A stretch of 64,000 bases of DNA from Fulvia fulva (lineage: Eukaryota > Ascomycota > Dothideomycetes > Mycosphaerellales > Mycosphaerellaceae), in the NCBI RefSeq assembly GCF_020509005.1, contig NC_063023.1:372001-436000 (forward strand), in the 5' to 3' direction. Both the position numbers and the translations under genes were made by a program. This document shows, piece by piece, positions 24,570-35,334 of the stretch. The notes under the pieces are model-generated. The model was not told the DNA's origin. It saw only the letters and a program-made list of their open reading frames with translations, and searched no databases. Every line of letters starts with the position of its first letter. Within the stretch, counting starts at the first letter, position 1.

Positions 24570-24943
24570 GAGTTTGCACAGGAGGTTGGGGCTCAGTCGG
24601 GGGCATCTCGACGTAATTGGGGAATCGGTGATTTTGGGAGGGGCTTGATATGGTGGTGTCTAGTAATTTTTCTGATCCTGGCACTGTGCCAGTATCTTCG
24701 ACAGCTCGAGCGGAGACAGCCCAGGGCTCATGTGCGACGACGCAGACGGTCATGACTCATTGATAGAGATACATAGAGACGGCGGAGGTGTATTGTATAT
24801 TGTTATAATGGAATCGAGGAGAAGAGTTGCAATCGATCGATGTCCACTTGCTCAAATCAAATTCGACCCTGGAGCATGACCACCTCTCCCTCCCATCATC
24901 ACTCCTCCCACTTGGGGACCCCTCTCACCTCACAGAATCCCCC
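24570..24943. other. Convergent intergenic region
   Basis: About 370 bases between the 3' ends of the SPX gene and the carboxylesterase. It contains a TTGTATATTGTTATAA stretch (about 24792-24808) that could serve 3' end formation; no gene seen. Confidence 0.4.
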
Positions 24944-26571
24944 CTACTGCTTCAACTCCACCCCAATCCCCGCCAGGTATCCACACCTCTCCCTCTGCCC
25001 CTCCGGCACACTCTCCATCTCCATCGCTCCCGTCTCAAACTTCAACCTCCTCATCCCCGCAAACTGCTCCCACTCCGGCGTTCCTGGGACTCTCAACGTG
25101 TTCGGATTGAACGTCCTGATAAAACTCGTCCAATACCCCTGCACAATCTCCACAATCCCCCAATTCACTTGACCCGGGTAGTAGGATGCTGGAGCCTGGC
25201 CTTGCGTATTCTCCGGCCCGAAAATCGCGTTGACTTCAATGGTATGCCTGACGCCGTTGCCGTCAAGGTTTGAGGGCGGATCGATGACATTCCAGCGGTA
25301 ATTCCAAACCGGCACGCCCTGCCTCGCATACTCGGCGGACACGTTGATGCCGGGACATATATACCGTAACTCGCCGTATGCGTCACTCGCCTGTCTCCAG
25401 AATCTCCCCGTATCTGGGAAGTAAGGGGTATTCTCCACGGGGTAGAATTCCTGAATCTTTCCGAGATGCGAGAGCGTCAGGTCGGGAAATTGAGATTGCA
25501 GGAATTTTGTGGTTTCAGCGTAGGACGCCGTATCGTTGGGAACAAAGCCGGTACCTTCATTCGTGTCGTCGCCGTAGATTGCTGGGACTTTGATGAAGTT
25601 GCCCTGGGCGTAGGCGCGGTATGTGTAATCCGAAATGAAATCATAATCCAGGACGGGGCCGTACATGTATAGCGGTGGACTCTGCGCGGTGGGGAATTCC
25701 GTATTCACATTAACCTTCTGCAACGCCTTCGCGCTCAAATTTCGAAGACAGGCCAACGTATCCGCTTCAGTGTAGCATTCCGCGCGAATGACGAGGTTGT
25801 TGTATGCGAACTGGGACTCTTCGACTGTGCGGAGGGCGGAGAACGATTGTGATTCTGCTGCGATGGCGTGGAAGAGGTTGTCGTTGCGGCCGCCGTAGGC
25901 TGTCGTGTGGAGGGTTACGGATTGGGCGCCTGCGCTATCTCCAGCCAGCACGACGTGGGAGGAGTTGCCGCCGAAGAGGGGGATGTATTGTTGTACCCAC
26001 TCCAGAGCCTTTCTCTGATCGTGGAGACCATTGTTGATGTCGCCTACTTCTTTGCCGGCGAGGAAACCGTAGGGTCCTAATCCCACAAAGTCAGCCCTCC
26101 ATCCACACCATTCATTACCCCCAGACCAATACCAGGTTCAATACTCACCAACCCGATAATTAAAAACCACAACCACCACCTCCATATTCCCCGCCACCAC
26201 AATCCCACTCCCATTAAAATTCGGCCCAGCATTACTATTAAACCCACCCCCCTGCACAAAAAAGAACACCGGCGTCGTGCCCCTAATCGCAAGAACATCA
26301 GATCAGCCATTCCATCCAAACTCCAGCACAGCACCTCCTTGGCCTTCGTTCACGTTCTACAGTACTCACAAACCCGCCCCCGTCGGCGCATAAACATCCA
26401 AAAACAAACAATCCTCATCCATCTCGCTCGTCGGCGGGCCTCCCTTGGTCTTCAAACAATAGGCACCATGGCTATCCGCCATCTGGACGCCTTCAGTCAC
26501 CTCCGGGTCTTGAGGGCGCGCGAAGCGGATGGGCCCGAGGGGAGGTTTGGCGTAGCGGATTCCGATGTGCC
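24944..26571 (-). CDS. Type B carboxylesterase/lipase, N-terminal exon not found
   Basis: Exons on the minus strand: 26571-26370, 26282-26149 and 26076-24944, about 489 residues. Exon 1 encodes the type B signature HIGIRYAKPPLGPIRF and EDCLFLDVYAP; exon 2 the oxyanion-hole GGGF; exon 3 the nucleophile elbow GDSAGA, an acidic residue in NEGTGF and the His in HTIEVNAIFG. These form the Ser-Glu/Asp-His triad of alpha/beta-hydrolase esterases. The exon at 26571 begins with a one-base phase after CTGCAG, so an upstream exon with start codon and signal peptide is required. I cannot find it in the 190 bases before the porin gene ends. The gene may be truncated, use a distant exon, or be inactive. 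Confidence 0.8.
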
Positions 26572-26763
26572 CTGCAGAAGTTCAGCGGCAGAATTCGGAT
26601 ATGAAACAGAAAAGGGAAAAAGGGCAGTCGCGCATGACAGAGTAGTGTTTGTACAAGCGACCTGCTGAAGCGGGTATAGCATAGAAGCGCAGCGTTCAAC
26701 CCCCTCTATCTTCACATCATGCTCTTCGCAACATCATCCGGGTATCCTCCTGTTTCTAGAAAT

Positions 26764-28144
26764 CTAACCCTCGAAGGTGAGCGAGGTGCCGATCTTGTGG
26801 CCGGCCTCGTTGAGCTTGTTGGTGTCGAGCGAGAGACCGAGACCAATGGTGGTGCCGGCGTTGAGCTTGGTGCTGTAAGCAAGGGCGGCGATACCGCGGT
26901 CGTTGATCTTGGCCTGTAGCGAGTGTCAGTGCGGGACCAGTACCTGTTTAAAAGGTGGACGATCTCACCTTAGCGAAGGAAAGAGCATCAAGCTTGTACT
27001 TGGATGCGAGCTCGAGACCGTTGGCCTTTTGTGCCTGAACATCGTAGCCGGCCTTGGCGCCAACCTCGACGGCTGGGTTGACCTTCTGGTAGTAGCTGGC
27101 AGCGATGACTGAGAGGTTCTGGGTGCCGATGATGCTGGCGGTGTAGGTTGGGCTCTGGTAGCCGATACCCAAGCTGTACCTGGTGACGGCAGCCTTCTGG
27201 ACATCGTAGCCAGCCTCACCACCAACGAGGAAACCGTCAGAGCCAGCGGTCACGTCGATAACAGCATCGACGTTGCCCTTGGCGGTGGCGTAGTTGAGGA
27301 ATGCGCGGGAGTGGACGTTTGGGTTCTTGAAGGCAAGGTTGACTTTTTGCGCGGCGGAGCCCTCCTTGGCTGGGTTCCAGAGGTTCTGGAGATCGACCTT
27401 GACGCCTGGTGCAACGACGTCGGCGAGCTCAACCTTGCTGTCGAGGAGCGAGCCGGTGTTCCATGACTGGGTGATGGTGACGCCTTTGCGATGTCGTAAT
27501 GTCAGCCCGTATATGTTCTGCGCATCATCGCCGTTTGGTTTGCTCATGACGAACAGGGCGAGATGTGTGCGCAAAGGTGCAGGCAACCTCATCACCATTG
27601 AGTAGGATGTAAGGAAGCCCGCGTCCCTCTTTTGGCGCCTCGCGGGTGTTTGCACCACGTCGCTGTCATCTGAGTCGGATGGAGTGAGATAGGGTGTCTG
27701 CCTACCTTGAGGCTTGAGAGTGTGCTTGCCCTCAATCTGTGGTGTCTGTTAGGCTAGATGGCACAGAGTGTGTTTGCGCACGACTTACGGAGCCGCTGGT
27801 GACGCCGTCGAAGCCCTGCTTGCCCTTGACGTTGACGTTGGTGCCGTTTGGCGCCTTCAGCTTGACATCGAGGGTTGCTAGTGAGAGGTGTTAGCTGTCT
27901 GTCGTGTTTCCAATGCGCGCGGCTCTTTCAGCATACCCTGTGCGGTGTGGTAGAAGTCCTTGTTGATGAGCTGCCCGTGTATTAGTCCAGCACTCCCATC
28001 TGGCACCTCTCTTCTCTTTCGAGCTTATCTTGGATCGCGTACGTCGTTGGCGGCCTTGCTAATGTCGCCGAAAGCTGGGATGGGCAGCTGGAGCGCGGCC
28101 ACAGGTGCGTGGAGCTTGTCTGCGGACTTCTCGAAAAGCGACAT
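26764..28144 (-). CDS. por1: Mitochondrial outer-membrane porin (VDAC)
   Basis: VDAC is the beta-barrel channel passing ATP, ADP and other metabolites through the mitochondrial outer membrane. Six exons on the minus strand join in frame: 28144-28043, 27970-27937, 27877-27789, 27736-27706, 27483-26969 and 26913-26764, giving 306 residues. Recognisable are the N-terminal helix region PAFGDISKAANDLINKDFYH, repeated amphipathic beta strands, and a C-terminal LNEAGHKIGTSLTFEG. The fourth intron (27484-27705) is long for this genome at 222 bp. The protein is about 23 residues longer at the N-terminus (MSLFEKSADKLHAPVAALQL) than the usual 283-residue fungal porin; the ATG at 28144 is the first in frame. 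It lies about 370 bp from the edge of the transposon nest. Confidence 0.95.
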
Positions 28145-28517
28145 CTTGCGTGTATTCGGTGGAGACCGTGTATTTGGGCGATGTGATGCTGGAGATGGAT
28201 GCTGTGCCTAGTGATCGATGGTGGTGAGTATGGTGGTCGTCAGGAGGGACAAGTCACAAAAACATTCCATCCCGTCCTAAAGCTTCCGATCCGCGCTGCG
28301 GCGTCAAAGCTCCCTGGCTCTTGGCCTTCCTTCGGCAACAGCCACGAGGTCAAGTCGGCAGCGGCTGATTGGAGTGGACTTACCTCGTTAATACTGCTCC
28401 CATCGGTCCTCAGAGCATCGTGCTCGTGGTACAGCATCGTGCTCATCGCCATCTTGTTGAGTGATGTTTGTTTGCATCAGGCTTGAGGTGAAGAATGAAG
28501 TTATCGAGCGTGCAGTG
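28145..28517. promoter_or_regulatory. Porin promoter region up to the transposon insertion
   Basis: These 373 bases lie between the porin ATG and the left target duplication of pogo A. They are not RIP-mutated. The sequence continuing this promoter before the insertion is expected at 60637 and beyond. Confidence 0.5.
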
Positions 28518-28526
28518 CCTTGTTCA
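28518..28526. repeat. Left 9 bp target-site duplication of pogo A
   Basis: CCTTGTTCA directly outside the left inverted repeat; the same nine bases follow the right inverted repeat at 60628-60636. Confidence 0.75.
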
Positions 28527-28569
28527 CCCAGTGTCTAGGGACAGTGCCCTCGGACAGTGCCCTCCGGCT
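28527..28569 (+). repeat. Left terminal inverted repeat of pogo A
   Basis: Starts CCCAGTGTCTAGGGACAGTG and ends CCTCCGGCT. It contains a 13 bp direct repeat in tandem (GGACAGTGCCCTC twice), a possible transposase-binding site pair. Confidence 0.85.
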
Positions 28570-28678
28570 GAGAGAATTATATAAGCAAATTTCACCTAAC
28601 GTGCTTCACCACCGAGCGGGCCACACCACCGAGCGGGCCACTTTTGCCAAGAACTGTACCACTTCCACAGATATAGCT

Positions 28679-30480
28679 ATGCAACCACCATTACAGCGTG
28701 TATTGTCTTCAAACGAGGCCAAACTGACCTTAGCTGTCCAGGCCACGAAACGCGACGCGACAATCACGAATCGACTTGCTACAAAGGTATACGACGCGTC
28801 TCGAACTACACTAGGGTATCGATTGAATGGACGACCTCCTCGGGTTGACTGCGAGCCCAATTCGAAGAAGCTTACAGAGCTAGAAGAGAGGGTGATACTT
28901 GAGTACATACTCGAGCTGGATCTTAGAGGTTTCCCGCCATCAAAGGCTAGTGTACGAGCAATGGCCGATTCATTGCTACAAGAGAAGGGTCTCAAGCCCG
29001 CTGGTCTCAATTGGACAGACAGGTTCATTAGGCGGCATCGTGAGCTAAAGGTTCGCATAACACGTAGATACGATCGTCAGCGAGCCCTAATAGAAGATCT
29101 AGACGTTATCGAGAGGTGGTTCTTGCTTATACGTAATATAAAGGAGAAGTATAGTATCCTTAACTAGGACACCTATAACTTCGACTAGACAGGGTTTATA
29201 ATAGGTATTATTACGTCTTAGAGCGTCGTCGCGGGTTTAGAAAGGCGTAGTAGAAAGAGGAAGGTCGTTTAATAGGGTAATAGAGAATAGGTAATAGTAA
29301 TTAAGACTATCTATATAGACGGAATAGCGCTCCTACCCTACGTTATTCTTATAGGCAAACAGTACATTAGTACCTAGTACTAAGACGGTAACTTGGGTCT
29401 AGACTAGATAATCGGGCTAATAGAGAACGGCTAGACTAATAATAAGTTTGGTATACGGTAGCTAGAGTATTTCTAGAAGTATACTATAGCTCGTACGACT
29501 AGGGTATAGAGACTGCTTATTATCAATAGCTACGAGAGCTATAACTCGAAGGTATTCTAGAATCTATATAAGGAATAGAAGATCTCAGCTCTATATATAC
29601 TATCGTATGCCTCGTACTTACTCTAGCTATTAGATATAGGTTGCTATTTACCTTTAAAGAAGGTATACGGTACTTAGCTCTCGGGCTTAGTACGCTAGCG
29701 TATTACTTATATCGATAAAGTAGAGTTCCTACGCGCCTTCCGGGTAGGCTATAACGCTATATTTAGATAGGAGAACATCCTATCGAGCTTTAGAGGCGCT
29801 AGTTTAGTTCTATTTAATCTATAGGTAGTAATAGACAAGCTTAATATTAAGCTATATACGCTAACCCCTCTAGCTCCGGACTCTACCCCTTAGAAGTCGA
29901 AGATACTACGAACTATAAAAGAATTCGACTCTTAATCGATACTAGTAACGAACAAAATGCGTGCCCGGGTAGGTTTATCGCTAAACTCGTTATAGAATAG
30001 GGTATATTAGATTATAAAAGGGAGTAGAGAGATAGCGTATTAGATAGCTCTTATACAAAGCAAGATTAGTAAGCTACGTAAGTCTAACGAGGCCCTTATA
30101 TAGTAGAAAGTACGAAAGCGTAAGTACATTTAGTCTAGAGGGTCTCTAACCTTCGATAAGGCGTCGTAATTAATATCTCTAGAGGATACTAGGAGGTAGG
30201 AGTAAGTAGAGAGTCGCTAGATAGTGTTCGGCTAGTACTAAGGCTACGACGCTATAAGCGATATAGCGAGTCGGGGCATAACGTACGTACCTATTTAGTA
30301 GACTTACTAGATAGCGAAGAATCTAAAGAGGAATTGTCCTCCTAGTAACGATTCTATAGAATGTCGTCGTATTAAGATCCCGTCGTAATTAAAGTAGAAG
30401 TAGTATAGTTCTTAGTAAAAGTAGCCCGCTTGGTAGTATAGCCTACTTAGGAGTAAAGTACGTTATATATAAGGGCGTCT
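28679..30480 (+). pseudogene. Fot1/pogo transposase A (DDE type), RIP-inactivated in its C-terminal two-thirds
   Basis: The ATG at 28679 opens a frame with a psq/CENP-B-type helix-turn-helix region: LGYRLNGRPPRVD, LTELEERVILEYI and LNWTDRFIRRHREL. It is intact to a TAG at 29165-29167. The frame then continues through many TAG/TAA codons over the DDE catalytic domain: NFDxTGF near 29177 (first Asp), LLIINSYESY near 29510 where family members have a second catalytic Asp but Asn is read here, and LLxLLDIGCYLPLKK near 29620. The end is approximate. The N-terminal 490 bases have normal CA/TG content, and the mutation load rises abruptly at about 29.13 kb. Cut-and-paste transposase; this copy cannot encode a working enzyme. 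Confidence 0.85.
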
Positions 30481-31497
30481 AATCTTACGGCGGCGAGAAT
30501 TTTAAGGTATTACGACTATATTGTTACGAGACAGCCCTTTTACTTACTTTACGTACTACTCCGCGACATATCGACGTTATCGGCCGTAACTCCGCGCGCT
30601 AGCGGCCGCTAGCGCCCGCTAGCGCCCTTCCGATTTCTTTATCTATTCGCCTTCCCTTAGACCTCTTAGATAGCTCGCGTAACTATATATGTCTTTACCT
30701 AACTATACTATAGCCCCCTTACCCGTAATATATATCTAGTAGTATTAGACTATTACTAGCTTTTTAAGTCGGATTTTAAGGAGGAGCTATAGTACTAGCT
30801 CTCCTCCGACTACGCGTAGTAATACGGCTACTATAAATATCTATATAAAAATTTAATACCGGATTTAGATTTACTATATTAAGTTACTCTAATTAGGAAA
30901 TAAAAACGGTATACTCGTTATTTTAACCTAGATCCGGTTAGGATATTATATTTCCGGCTTTAGTAGTATTATCCTTATAGCTATTTAACTACTAGCTCTA
31001 TAACTACTCCGCTACTTAGGACTTAGCTATAACGTATTAAGTATTAGGAACCGCTATACGTTATTACAACTAGGCTTAGATCTTTATAGAGATGTCTCGA
31101 CTCGTTATAAAGGTAGTAATTCTAAATAGTATATAGTATATACTTAAAATAAGTCGAGCACGAGGCTCCTATCTACTTATAAAAGAGCGCCGTCTATATA
31201 GTACTATATCTTAGTATAGCTAATTAGACTAATTACTAAGTAGACTGGTTAAACTAATCACTAAGCTAATTGGTTTAGGTACGGTCGTCCTAATTAGTCT
31301 CGGTTCCTCCGGTAAAATAAGTAGCTATAGTCTTTTAAAATCTCGGACCGTAATACTATCTCCTCTTTAGCTTAGTTCCGTCCCAGAACTAGAACGCTAG
31401 TATAAACACCTAGTATACTCGGCTTCCGTATTAAACCGCGACGTTTTAAATAAAATAGTATATTAGGTAGTAATAAAGCGCTTATATATAGTAATAT
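30481..31497. other. RIP-saturated DNA of unknown origin
   Basis: About 1 kb between the transposase A gene and the 3' end of the minus-strand LINE. CA and TG are rare, CG and TA frequent. It includes a GC-rich patch with GCTAGCGGCCGCTAGCGCCC near 30598 and a possible LTR-like start TGTTACGAGACAG at 30522. Translation in six frames by eye gave nothing I recognise. Confidence 0.4.
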
Positions 31498-31570
31498 AGA
31501 TAGATAGATATTTTATTAAGCTATTATAGTACCCTTTAGTCTATATAGGCAAGCATTTTAGTATATATAT

Positions 31571-31805
31571 TGTTAAACAGGTACGGGTGGATAGTAGCGG
31601 AGTGGAGTAAGAGATCAATCTTTAACTGACTAATAGCACGAGCATGCAGCAATATATTAGGAACCAATATGTTGATTGTGTTGGATGTCTATCTAAGCTA
31701 AAGGGGAGAGAAGGTATCTCCCTACAAGCTGAGTCATCGTAGATGCCTCAGGCTGCCAGATCACTTCCTGATTGTTGACTCCCTTTGAGATGCTACATCT
31801 TAACA
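31571..31805 (-). repeat. 3' LTR of copia E1
   Basis: 235 bp, starts TGTTAAACAGG on the plus strand and ends ATCTTAACA. The bases just inside (31806-31820) read on the minus strand as GAGATGAGTGGGAG, the expected polypurine tract. Confidence 0.9.
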
Positions 31806-31870
31806 CTCCCACTCATCTCGTATAGGAGGTTACAGTCTGCTCACTTCCTGTCAATAGTACTTGGACCTTT

Positions 31871-34800
31871 TTATGACAGGTTCAGCTGGCTTACAAACCT
31901 CTGGAAGTGTGGACCAGTCTTTGGTTTTGTAAACCCGTCTGCAACCATCTCAGAGGTTGGGGTGTACTCAACAGCAATAAGCCTCCTCCACCAAAGTTTC
32001 CTAACAGCGTTATAGGCAATGTCAATGTGCTTCGACTTGTCATGAACATGTGCATCTTTCACTAGGGTGAGGGCAGCTTGATTGTCACCTCTTAATTGGA
32101 CTGGTCTCAAATTTGATACAGTCTCCTGGTTTCCAGTGATTCTTGGTTGATGGGAACAGTCTCCCACTAACTCTGGACAATCCATTTCCCTCAGCAGTGA
32201 AGCTAGGAATTGGGACTGCTTCGCACATGCATTCATAGCCATGTATTCAGCCTCCATTGTGGATGTTGCTACAGACTTTTGCTTCTTGCTCATCCAAGAA
32301 ACTGGTGCCCTACAGAGGAAGAAGACATACCCAAGGATTGAGACTCTGTCTGCTTTGTCCATTGCATAATCAGAATCACAGTATCTAATAAGGTGTCCTT
32401 TTCCAGACTTTGAGAACTGAAGTCCTAGATCAGGGTATGATCTTAGGTACCTAGTGATCTTCTTCAAAGCCTTCATGTGGTAGGTGGATGGGTCACTCAC
32501 AAATAAGCTCATCCTTCCTAGGGCAAAAGCAATGTCTGGCCTTGTGATTGTTGCTGGCCACATCCAAGTACTATTGATACTCTGGTACTCTGCCTTGTCA
32601 CACCTCTCATCTATGTGGCTTGAAGGTTTGAGGGCCTCATAGCTGTCCGTAGGTGAGTGTGTAGGTGCTGCCTTCTTATAGTTCATTCCTATCTTGGCTA
32701 GGCTGTCCCTAACAAAGTGTCCTTAGTCAAGTTTCAGGATTCCTCTCTTCCTGTCCCTTGTGACTCTCATGCCAAGGATCTTTTTAGGTTCACCTAGATC
32801 TTTGATCTTGAAGATCTTGCTAAGTTCTCTTTTGAACCAGAGAACATCTGTCAACTTTGGTGCAGCAATTGGAATGTCATCCACATGTATAAGGATTATG
32901 ATCTCCCTCTTCTTATAGATAAGTAGGCATGGATCCACTTCTGACTGTGTGAATCCAATCTCTCTGAGCTTTGACACACAGAGTTGATTCCAATCTCTAG
33001 CTGCTTGCTTAAGTCCATACAAGCTTTTGAGGATTTTGAACACCATGTTTGGTGGAAGCTCAACTCCTGGTGGTGGTAACATGAAGATGTCTTCATGGAG
33101 GGTGCTTTCTGTGAATGCATTGTTCACATCCACTTGGTGAAGATGAAGATCCTTCTTACACACAATAGCCATAAACACCCTAAGGGTGTCCTGTCTTACT
33201 GTAGGTGCAAATGTCTCCATAAAGTCAACACCAAACTTCTGTGAGAAGCCCCTTGCAACTAGTCTAGCCTTGAACTTTTCAATAGCTCCACTAATGCTTC
33301 TCTTAATATCAAAGACCCATCTTGATGTAACCAGATTTGCTCCTTTTGGTGGAACAGAATTTTCCTAGGTGTTGTTACTCTGTAGAGCATCTAGTTCCTT
33401 TTGGATTGCTTCCTTCCAAAGATGTCCCCATTTCTTATCATTCACAGCATCCTTGTAGGATTTTGGAATTGGGACCTCTTGCTTGTATGCAATAGCTTCT
33501 ACAGTTGCTGCAAAGGCCATTTCCTCAACTTCTTCCAGGAATTCGCTATCCCATGATATTGAACTGTCCACTGATTGCATGGCTGCAAAGAAAGCTTGGT
33601 GAAAAGCAGCAAGGTTCTCTAAGAGGTCCATTGCTTCTCCCACTTCAGTGGTTAGTTCGGGCTTAGGGACCATGGATTTTGGGGCTTTCTGTTTCATGTC
33701 ATAGCCCTCAACATCATAGTCAGCCTTTCTCTTTCCAAGGGATGATTTAGGGATCGTCACTTGTGACCTAGTAACGTCTATTTCCTGGGGATCTAGGGAG
33801 CTTCTCTCAATTGGCTGATCGATTTTCTGAAATTCCCCTACGTTCTCCGGAGGCTGGGGAAGTTGCACAAACAGCTTTCTCGGCTGAGCGACTTTAGGGC
33901 TCTCAATTGGCTGATCTATTTCGGGGGGGCTCTGATGGACGCCTGAATGGTGGGTAGATTGTCCTAAGGATACGTTCTTCCTCGGCCTTCCTAAGGGCTT
34001 CCTAGCTGGTGCACTGCTTGGTAGATTCAATGTTGGAACATTGAGACCCATATCACCTCCAGGCTGGTCCTCAAAGAAGTCTGCATGTGTGTGTTGTTTA
34101 ACAGCTCTCATGTCTGGTTCCCAAAAGAGCCAGGCTTTAGCTGTGTTTTCAACATACCCAATAAACACTGCTTCTTTACCCCTATTCATTAGCTTGTCAC
34201 TTCTTGCCCATTGAGGTTGGGATCTTGTGTCCATATAGACAACAGCTTTGCATCCCCAAACTTTCAAATGGTTGATGGTCGGTTTGATACCATCAAAAGC
34301 CTCATCTGGTGAAACCTTGAACCCATCGTAATCTGGGCCATTTGGCAGTTTGTTCCTCATATAAGTTTGGGCCTCTAGTGCTTCAGGCCAAAATTCAACC
34401 GGCATTTTAGCCTCTTCAAGCATTGCCCTTATAGAGTCCTCTGAGGTTTGTATTGACCTCTCAACTGGTCCATTCTGTAGAGAGTTGTATGCCTCAGTCG
34501 GCTCGAGCCCAATCCCCAAATCCTTCTCCCACTGCTTCACTGCTTCACTAATGCAATAAGTTCTTTTGCATTGTCAAGTCTTACTGCTTTCAGCTGCGCT
34601 GATGATTTCCTCTCTGCTTTGATCTTCCAGTTCTGGAGAGCAACTGGAGCATCTTCTCTTTTCCTAAGAGGAAAGGTCCACTTCTTCCTAGAGAAGTTGT
34701 CAACAATCTCAAGCCAGTATTTGAATCCTAGTCTTGAGATTGGTAGTGGGCCACATATGTCAATAGATACAAGGGCAAGTCTTTCAGGTCTTCTCTCTGT

Positions 34801-35334
34801 AACTTTGCCTTTATACTTCTTCATCTTTGCTATTGAGCATACTCTGCACTGGTGAAAGCCATCCTTAGGGATAGGAATGGGTTCTTTCAAGTCTGTTACC
34901 TTGTGAAGATTCTGGAGCAAATTCCTCCCAAAGTGTGCAAATCTTCTATGCCAAAGCTCCCACTGCTTCAGGTCGGTCTCTGATTGAGCAGTCACAAAGG
35001 CATTCTCCATTGGTGGTGCATATGATGAGTAATGTGCCCGTTCTTGTAGGAGAGGAGAAATCTCATCAATGAATGGAACCCCCCCAAGGAGCTTTGTCTG
35101 GACAACAGTCTCACCAGAGGGGGAAACAAGAGAAAATGATGGAGGTTGCACACCAAACTGCTTGCTAAACTGGTTCCATGAAACCAGGTTCACTCCTAGC
35201 TTGGGTACAAGCAGGACATCTTCCAAAACAACTTTTCTGCCAGCTCTCCCACTCATCTCTGCATTCCCAATATGAGTGGCCAATAAAAACCCACCTCCCA
35301 CTTTGATCCATTTCTTCCTTGTCAAGGGAGTCAT
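31871..35334 (-). pseudogene. copia E1 pol: integrase, reverse transcriptase, RNase H (protease active site deleted)
   Basis: In element order: a post-protease segment from ATG 35334; the integrase zinc-binding region with HRRFAHFG and CRVCSIAK; the integrase core with SIDICGP, RLDNAKE and the Glu in PVERSIQTSED; the copia RT with FMETFAPTVRQ, QVDVNNAF and IHVDD as the catalytic box; and RNase H with STMEAEYMAM, ending FVSQLNLS. The copia E2 element at 58930-58990 has LLDSCASSHMT, the aspartic protease motif, just before the matching position; E1 lacks this segment. Further lesions: an 8 bp duplication (ACTGCTTC twice, 34531-34546) shifting frame inside the integrase core, TAG for Trp at 33365 and TAA for Gln at 32723. 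RT catalytic box is HVDD, not YVDD. Confidence 0.88.

Noticed and set aside
28520..28678. Transposase start at 28520
   Set aside because: This would begin with TTG outside the inverted repeat and translate the repeat itself; the ATG at 28679 is used instead.
30598..30630. GC-rich palindromic patch as a regulatory or origin site
   Set aside because: Consists of recurring GCTAGCG units in RIP-saturated DNA where CG is preserved; no further support.
30522..31330. Possible solo LTR starting TGTTACGAGACAG
   Set aside because: No matching end, no target duplication and no second copy in the window.
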